DNA of 64,000 nt. It comes from CAYUPI01 sp964446585 (lineage in GTDB: Bacteria > Verrucomicrobiota > Verrucomicrobiia > Limisphaerales > UBA8199). How positions within the stretch are numbered: the first letter of the stretch is position 1; the number at the start of each line of letters is the position of its first letter. Positions 58,879-64,000 of the stretch are shown one piece after another. The translations under genes were made by a program, and so were the position numbers. The notes beneath the pieces were generated by a model, which saw only the letters and a list, made by a program, of their open reading frames with translations, was not told where the DNA came from and searched no databases. The stretch is from NCBI GenBank assembly GCA_964446585.1, contig CAYUPI010000023.1, forward strand, positions 1 through 64,000. The letters are read 5' to 3'.

Positions 58879-60351
58879 ATGTACATCGCCATGTTAGCGT
58901 CCGAGTGCGCCCCGGTCGCCAAGGTGGGGGGGCTGGCGGACGTCGTGTTTGGCCTGGGCCGGGAGCTGGAAATCCGCGGCAACTCCGTCGAGATCATCCT
59001 GCCCAAGTACGATTGCCTGCGGTACGATCAGATCTACGACCTGCGCCTTTCGTTTAACGATCTCTGGGTGCCGTGGTATCGCCAGTCGGTCCATTGCAGC
59101 GTCTTCTTCGGATTCGTCCACGGGCGCAAATGCTTTTTTATCGAGCCGCATTCGGAGCATAATTTCTTTCATCGCCGGATGTTTTACGGCCAGAGAGATG
59201 ACGACCAGCGGTTTGCCTTTTTCTGCCGGGCGGCGCTCGAGTTCATGTTCAAGAGCCAAAAACATCCCGACATCATCCATTGCCATGATTGGCAGACGGG
59301 TCTGGCGCCGGTGTTACTCTACGAGATTTACCAGCACCTGGGCATGAGGCACTCGCGAGTCTGTTATACCCTGCACAATCTGCAGCATCAGGGCGTCACG
59401 GGAGAACATATTTTGCGCGCCACGGGCCTGGATCGGCACAGCCATTTCTTTCACCACGACCGGCTGCAGGACAATTTCAACCGGGCGGCCATCAACATGA
59501 TGAAAGGCGGCATCGTTTATTCAAATTTTGTGACCACGGTCTCCCCGCATTACGCCTGGGAGATCATGAATACGTCGCAGAACTATGGACTTGGCCAGAC
59601 GCTTTACGTCCACCGCAACAAGATCGGCGGAATTCTAAACGGTGTCGATTATGACGTATGGAACCCGCAGACCGACCACCACATTCCTCGCCAGTACGGG
59701 ATTGAATCGCTGGAGAATAAGTATGAGAACAAGCGGGCCTTGCGTCAGCGATTCTGGCTGCAGGAAGTCTTCAAGCCGTTGGTCTGCTATGTTGGGCGGC
59801 TGGATCACCAAAAGGGCGTTCCGCTGATCACTCACGCCGTTCATTACTGCATTCGAAACGGCTGCCAATTCGTGCTGCTGGGGACCAGTCCGGATGGCCA
59901 AATCGGCCACCATTTCTGGCGTCTCAAACAGCAGTACAACGATCATCCCGACTGCCACCTGGAATTGGGCTTCAACGAGGACCTGTCACACATGGTTTAC
60001 GCTGGGGCAGACATGATTATCGTGCCTAGTCTCTTTGAGCCTTGCGGTCTGACGCAGCTCATCGGTCTGAAATATGGCACGGTGCCGGTCGTGCGGGCGA
60101 CTGGAGGGCTTGCGGATACTGTTTTCGACGCCAATCATGCAGAGCGGCCGTTTCAGGAACGCAATGGCTATGTCTTCAATGACTTCAATGCCCAGGGGAT
60201 CGAGTCAGCCCTTCATCGCGCGATTGGACTCTGGTATTCGTACCCGAAATATTTTCGCGAGCTGATGGTGAATGGGATGAGGTATGATTTTTCGTGGAAC
60301 CATCCCGGCTACCATTATCTGCGCGTGTACGACTTTATTCGGGAGAAATGA
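58879..60351 (+). CDS. glgA: Glycogen synthase GlgA
   Basis: This 490-residue GT5 enzyme extends alpha-1,4-glucan with ADP-glucose. It begins at ATG 58879 (MYIAMLASECAPVAKVGGLA), with the K-x-G-G-L-A nucleotide-sugar loop right at the start as in all GlgA. Further motifs are DIIHCHDWQTGLAPVLLYE, VCYTLHNLQHQG, FVTTVSPHYAWEI, ILNGVDYDVWNP, VGRLDHQKGVPLITHAV and PSLFEPCGLTQLIGLKYGTV with the catalytic Glu. The frame runs upstream to 58702, but those residues are Arg-rich and unlike GlgA. It lies 8.3 kb from glgB and 175 bp from a GH13 gene, forming a loose glycogen cluster. Confidence 0.95.
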   Translation: MYIAMLASECAPVAKVGGLADVVFGLGRELEIRGNSVEIILPKYDCLRYDQIYDLRLSFNDLWVPWYRQSVHCSVFFGFVHGRKCFFIEPHSEHNFFHRRMFYGQRDDDQRFAFFCRAALEFMFKSQKHPDIIHCHDWQTGLAPVLLYEIYQHLGMRHSRVCYTLHNLQHQGVTGEHILRATGLDRHSHFFHHDRLQDNFNRAAINMMKGGIVYSNFVTTVSPHYAWEIMNTSQNYGLGQTLYVHRNKIGGILNGVDYDVWNPQTDHHIPRQYGIESLENKYENKRALRQRFWLQEVFKPLVCYVGRLDHQKGVPLITHAVHYCIRNGCQFVLLGTSPDGQIGHHFWRLKQQYNDHPDCHLELGFNEDLSHMVYAGADMIIVPSLFEPCGLTQLIGLKYGTVPVVRATGGLADTVFDANHAERPFQERNGYVFNDFNAQGIESALHRAIGLWYSYPKYFRELMVNGMRYDFSWNHPGYHYLRVYDFIREK

Positions 60352-60526
60352 TGGGTAAATCCGAAACCCGAATGCCGAAATCCGAAAGCAATCCGAGGTC
60401 CGAAGCTCGAAGCGGTCGCCAGGTTCGCTCCTGTTCGAATTTCGGTATTGGGGTTTCCTTCGAGTTTAGGAATTCGGATTTCGAGCTTCTTTCAGGCTTC
60501 GGCCTTCGGATTTCGGCCTTCAAGCG
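60352..60526. repeat. Fold-back repeat region rich in CCGAAATCCGAA words
   Basis: The left half contains AAATCCGAAAC, GCCGAAATCCGAAAG and TCCGAAGCTCGAAGC. The right half contains the complements TTCGGATTTCGAGC, GGCTTCGGCCTTCGG and ATTTCGGCCTTC. Together they form an imperfect hairpin between the convergent glgA and GH13 genes. Such CCGAAATCCGAA arrays are common dispersed repeats in this group and give spurious frames. I see no gene. Confidence 0.75.
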
Positions 60527-61807
60527 TCATTTATCGCGCGACGTGACGAGCACAATGCCCTGTCCGGGTCGCAGCGCATAATGAAACGGCTCGGGAATGT
60601 AATCCAGCCGATGCTCGGGTGAGACATCGCGCAAGGGGGCGCCGGACTGGACGAACGGCCGCAAATGGTCCGTGCAGAATTCCTGGCGCTGCCACGGGTC
60701 TTTGTTGAGGATCAGCAAAGCTTCATCCTTGTGGCTGGCGGACGCTTTCCACAGGAACAAAATGTTCGGGTTTTGGCAGGGCAGAATGCTCGTGGGACTT
60801 TCCTCGCGGAAGACCGCGTGCGCCTTTTTGACAGCATTGACCCGCGCGATGAAGGAACAGAGGTTGATGCCGTCAATTCTCCAGTCGGCGGGGGAGCTAT
60901 GGATGACGTGCAACGCCTTGCGGAGTCCGTATTCGAATCCCATCGGCATCATGACGCCGGCCGAAAACAGCGCGGAGAACAAATAACGCTGCTTGAGTCC
61001 GTCGATGTTGCCGTTGAGCTCTTCACATAGACGAGGGGTGTCGTGCGTCTCGGGGAAACTGATCGTTTGGGCGGTTTCCCGCACCAGATTGTATTGCTCG
61101 ATCAGCCACCAATCGGAAAAGTTCCACCATTTGGAGCTGTTGAAGACATAATCGAAGCCCGCGCGCGCGGTTTCCCGGGTTTCATCAGCCGAACAGCCGA
61201 GCGTTTCGGCGATGAAGTGGGTGTGCGGATTCCGCGCTTTGGTTTCGCGAATCAACCGGCGCCAAAAGGCTTGCGGCACCTGGTAGGCGGCATCACAGCG
61301 GAAACCTTCAAACCCCAACCCGAGCAGGTGTTCGACCACGCCGAAGCAGTAGCGATAGAGCCCCTCGTGGTCGCGCGTGTGACGGTGATCAAACTGGGCG
61401 AGGTCCTTCCAGACGATTCTCTCGCCATTGTGATGACAGGAGGAATTCGCGATGCGCCCGTCTGGCTGCCGGACGAACCACTCAGGGTGTTGCCGCGTCA
61501 GCGGTGAATCGATGGCGCAATGGTTGATCACGAGATCGAGCATGGCCTTCAGGCCGGCCGCTTTTGCCTGGGCGACCACGTGCCGGACCTGATCCTCCGG
61601 TGGAGCTCCGCTGGCCGGATCCAGCAACACTGGATTTATGGCAAAGTAATCCGCGATGGAATACAAACTGCGCGAAGCACCTGGCCGCTGGATTGGATTA
61701 ACAAATACCCAGTTGAAACCCATGGTGGCCGCTCGCTGGAAGTGCTGGTTCCAGCGGGAAAAGGGCGCCGCGAGCAGAGGAAACAGGTTGTACAAAATCA
61801 TCGCCAT
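60527..61807 (-). CDS. GH13-family alpha-glucan-active enzyme
   Basis: This 426-residue enzyme starts at ATG 61807 (MAMILYNLFP). The barrel has MGFNWVFVNPIQRPGASRSL, MLDLVINHCAIDSPL, GFEGFRCDAAYQVP (nucleophile Asp), HFIAETLGCSADE (acid Glu) and SFPETHDTPRLCEEL (third Asp with His). A short C-terminal beta-domain (EALLILNKDPWQRQEF) follows. The YSIADYFAINPVLLDP segment and the compact length resemble GlgE/amylase-like enzymes. Specific activity (amylase, trehalose-forming or maltosyltransferase) cannot be decided by eye. It lies beside glgA, convergent with it across a repeat. Confidence 0.84.
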   Translation of the reverse strand: MAMILYNLFPLLAAPFSRWNQHFQRAATMGFNWVFVNPIQRPGASRSLYSIADYFAINPVLLDPASGAPPEDQVRHVVAQAKAAGLKAMLDLVINHCAIDSPLTRQHPEWFVRQPDGRIANSSCHHNGERIVWKDLAQFDHRHTRDHEGLYRYCFGVVEHLLGLGFEGFRCDAAYQVPQAFWRRLIRETKARNPHTHFIAETLGCSADETRETARAGFDYVFNSSKWWNFSDWWLIEQYNLVRETAQTISFPETHDTPRLCEELNGNIDGLKQRYLFSALFSAGVMMPMGFEYGLRKALHVIHSSPADWRIDGINLCSFIARVNAVKKAHAVFREESPTSILPCQNPNILFLWKASASHKDEALLILNKDPWQRQEFCTDHLRPFVQSGAPLRDVSPEHRLDYIPEPFHYALRPGQGIVLVTSRDK

Positions 61808-61834
61808 ATTCGGATCATGATTCTTACGTAGCAC

Positions 61835-62205
61835 CAGGAGGTTACGGCAAGAATTATGTTTTCAGATAAGTCAGGATTTTTGACACGACTGCCCCAACTT
61901 TGCCTCCAAAGAGCGGACAGAACTTTCCGATTTCTTAAGATCGCTCAGTAAGCAAGTTCCTGAACGGCTTTGTCCTGCTCCGCTTACCATTCGCTTGTTT
62001 AGAGTCGCGCTTGCAAAGCGGGAATTGTCCAGCGTTCGAGCACTGGCACACAAGCTGCTCCTGGCTCCGAATGTGATGGAAACGAGAGCCAGATGGGGAC
62101 ACCGATGCGTACGTCAGGTTCACAGACTCGTCCTTTGAAAGATCTCGTCGTTAGTTTCTAAAACTCACCGCAGTCCATATTGCCCGGAGGTCTCAAAATC
62201 AATCT
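61835..62205. other. Intergenic region upstream of the final gene
   Basis: About 370 bp without a supported gene; short frames look random. A GGAGG tract lies at about 62186, 15 nt from the ATG, too far for an ordinary ribosome site. It probably holds the divergent promoters of the GH13 gene and the membrane protein. Confidence 0.4.
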
Positions 62206-64000
62206 ATGAAAATCATCAAGTCCACGAATTCGCAGGAACCCGTCCATTCCGTCGCCCCATCGGACATGGGGTTCTCCCCATGGCAACGGCTGAAGACGAA
62301 ACGCATCTCGTACTTAACGCTGCCGTTGCTCGCCATGGCGACGGTAACCGAATTCGTGATCCTGGCGACGGGCTGGAAATACCAGCAGACCGTCTGCCTG
62401 CCACAGGGCATGGGAGTGACTTTCTTTGGCATCGGTCCGATAGGAGCAACTATCCTCGCGTGCGAGTTGCTGAAGCTGCCGCTGGCGATCTGGACCGCTT
62501 CACGGCAAGGCTTCCAAAAAGGCTTCATGCTGTTTGTCGGCCTGCCCTTGATCTGTGTGCTGACTTTCCAGTTGGTCAAGGACATGGCGGTCTATGAGAT
62601 GGGGGTTGCCATGAACCCAGCCAGTCAGATGCTGGAGAAAGCAACCGAAGAAGAAGTCAAAATCAACCACTTGAATGGCGACCTGGCTGCGATCGAGCAA
62701 AAGAAAGTGGAGCGTGAACACACGCTCGCCGAGTTGGCCGCCAAACGCAACAAGGCCAAGGCCGACCTCGAAGACTCACTCAAGCGCAACGATGAGGTGC
62801 GCCAGGACGCCATCAACCTGACTGATTATCAGAAGAAAGAGTTGTCGGAGGTAGAGGCGCGCCAGGCGACGATCATCGCGCAGTTCAATGCAGATACCGA
62901 ACAGCTCACTAAAGCGCTTGCCGATTTGCGCGCCCGGCGCGAGGTCGAGTTGGGCCGGGCCACGAAATGGAACACTGAAGAAGCTCGCATTGAGAATGCC
63001 TACAAGACGAAAATGACCGAATACGCCAATGCGAAAGCCGCGTATGAAAAGGACAAGGCGGACTACGATAACGCCAACTTTCTCAGGAGAAAATTCATGC
63101 GTGAGCCGGTCTCTCCCGGCGTGCCGCCCGAGCGCGAGGTCAACCCGGTCCTTAAACCAACCGCTGTGGCCGAGCTCGATGATCAAATCAAGGCCAAAGA
63201 AGCCGAACTGCTGGCCGTCAATAGCAAGCGGCGTGAGCGTGTGGCCCAGGTGGACGCCGATGCCCGTCGTCTGCGCGAAGAATACGACAAGCGTTCAACC
63301 GACAAACGCGAGAAATCAGACACCAAACGCGAAGAATTGGCCGCCGCCCAGACCGCCCTGCTCGCCGAGTTGAACGCGGAAGAGAAACAAATGGATCAGG
63401 AAGTGACGGCCGCGGTTCAGAAGGTGGACGGAATCCGCGCGGAAATCGATGCCTGCCGGAAGAAGGCTGAGGGATTTTACGAGGCGCGCGAGGCGTCCAT
63501 CAGAAAAACTCAGGTGCACCGCATTGCGACCACGGTGGAAATCGTGCGCGGCTTGATCAAGGGCGAGCGTCCCATGTCGATCAAGACCACCGCCAAAGAG
63601 CGAGGCGACATCCTGACCGACCAAATCAGCATGGTGCGGATTTGGGTTTATCCCGTGCTGGCATTCATCGTGGCATTCCTTCCCACGCTGATGGTCGAGA
63701 TCGGCTTTTCCACCGTCTTCCAGCCTGAACGGCAGCGCCCGGCTTATCGTCTCGGCTTTATGGGCCGCCGTCTGCATTGGCTCTACACTCGCGCCGGTCG
63801 GCAAAAGATTTTGCGTTGCGAACGCATCGCCAGGGAGGCCTCAGCCGAGATCGCCGATCGTGACAAGGCGCTGGCCGAAGCAAAGGCCAGCGCCGATCGG
63901 GCTCTGTTCGATAAAGATGCGGAACTGGTGACCGCTCGTGAGGCCATGAATACCTCCGCGGCCAAACTCGAAGAGCAAGCGAAGCAAAAGGAGGAAGAAT
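62206..64000 (+). CDS. Large membrane coiled-coil protein (DUF4407-like), truncated by the window end
   Basis: The frame is open from ATG 62206 (MKIIKSTNSQ) to the end of the window, 598 codons with no stop. Residues 38-140 carry several hydrophobic segments (LTLPLLAMATVTEFVILATG, GVTFFGIGPIGATILACELL, GFMLFVGLPLICVLTFQLV). Residues 145-470 form a long charged coiled coil (EQKKVEREHTLAELAAKRNK, VNSKRRERVAQVDADARRLR). Another membrane pair lies near residue 485 (IWVYPVLAFIVAFLPTLMV), followed by more coiled coil (DKALAEAKASADRALFD). The layout of multi-pass N-terminus plus long coiled coil resembles DUF4407 proteins. The function is unknown. Confidence 0.6.
   Translation, partial: MKIIKSTNSQEPVHSVAPSDMGFSPWQRLKTKRISYLTLPLLAMATVTEFVILATGWKYQQTVCLPQGMGVTFFGIGPIGATILACELLKLPLAIWTASRQGFQKGFMLFVGLPLICVLTFQLVKDMAVYEMGVAMNPASQMLEKATEEEVKINHLNGDLAAIEQKKVEREHTLAELAAKRNKAKADLEDSLKRNDEVRQDAINLTDYQKKELSEVEARQATIIAQFNADTEQLTKALADLRARREVELGRATKWNTEEARIENAYKTKMTEYANAKAAYEKDKADYDNANFLRRKFMREPVSPGVPPEREVNPVLKPTAVAELDDQIKAKEAELLAVNSKRRERVAQVDADARRLREEYDKRSTDKREKSDTKREELAAAQTALLAELNAEEKQMDQEVTAAVQKVDGIRAEIDACRKKAEGFYEAREASIRKTQVHRIATTVEIVRGLIKGERPMSIKTTAKERGDILTDQISMVRIWVYPVLAFIVAFLPTLMVEIGFSTVFQPERQRPAYRLGFMGRRLHWLYTRAGRQKILRCERIAREASAEIADRDKALAEAKASADRALFDKDAELVTAREAMNTSAAKLEEQAKQKEEE

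Noticed and set aside
60335..60523. A 62-codon minus-strand frame over the CCGAAATCCGAA array
   Set aside because: It is a translation of the repeat words and not a protein.
1..64000. CRISPR array, rRNA genes, integrase or intact prophage
   Set aside because: No regularly spaced repeats, no rRNA-like sequence and no recombinase gene were found by reading both strands.

Overview
The window looks like a draft chromosome segment of a GC-rich, environmental Verrucomicrobiota bacterium (Pedosphaera/Limisphaerales-like). This is inferred from gene content, not from a marker-gene search. The clues are a secreted prepilin-like protein with the [20 protein letters not shown] leader and a C-terminal FADGHAE motif, large secreted proteins ending in a shared SW...RFYR/FFRL tail, an exosortase-containing exopolysaccharide locus, and several Tat-exported DUF362 and Gfo/Idh/MocA proteins. 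A 100-N scaffold gap at 30090-30189 shows that it is an assembly.

Region by region. (1) 0.2-17.2 kb is dominated by cell-surface polysaccharide genes: an outer-membrane beta-barrel, two GT-C-like membrane proteins, a decayed Wzz-like gene behind a PadR regulator, and a compact unit of methyltransferase, exosortase, EpsI-like protein, polyprenyl-phosphate sugar transferase and UDP-glucuronate decarboxylase. thiH/thiS, a GNAT, a YheT hydrolase and a broken beta-propeller gene are interspersed. (2) 17.3-21.2 kb is housekeeping: ribosomal protein bS21, a sugar isomerase, a CCA-adding-type enzyme and a Tat DUF362 protein. (3) 21.6-30 kb is accessory: a DUF3102-like protein, a 980-aa beta-helix protein, an RCC1-repeat protein fused to the end of an IS3 transposase, and a tandem duplication of a DUF7919-like gene with a secreted partner, one partner copy being decayed. 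(4) 30-35.5 kb has a repeat-associated assembly gap, a GH99/GH71-like secreted glycosidase, YjbQ, an RHH/PIN toxin-antitoxin pair and conserved unknowns. (5) 35.7-39.0 kb is a tight three-gene operon: an SBP56-like lipoprotein propeller, a di-heme MbnH/MauG-like protein and an MbnP-like protein, probably copper related. (6) 39-43.2 kb holds secreted proteins and two small phage-like genes, then tRNA-Arg(TCG). (7) 43.8-47.1 kb is a Fur-family gene followed by sufB and sufC, with a ParE-type toxin-antitoxin pair embedded between sufB and sufC by overlapping reading frames. (8) 48-62 kb holds glycogen genes (glgB, glgA, a GH13 enzyme) with a lipase, an aldehyde dehydrogenase, a nucleotidyltransferase-fold protein and a 600-aa redoxin/cytochrome c/copper-monooxygenase fusion. 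The window ends inside a long coiled-coil membrane protein.

The candidates most worth attention are the toxin-antitoxin pair inside the suf operon, the MbnP/MbnH/propeller operon, the duplicated DUF7919-like/secreted-partner pair, the three-domain copper-redox protein, and several families of long inverted repeats between genes. No rRNA, CRISPR array or intact insertion sequence was seen.
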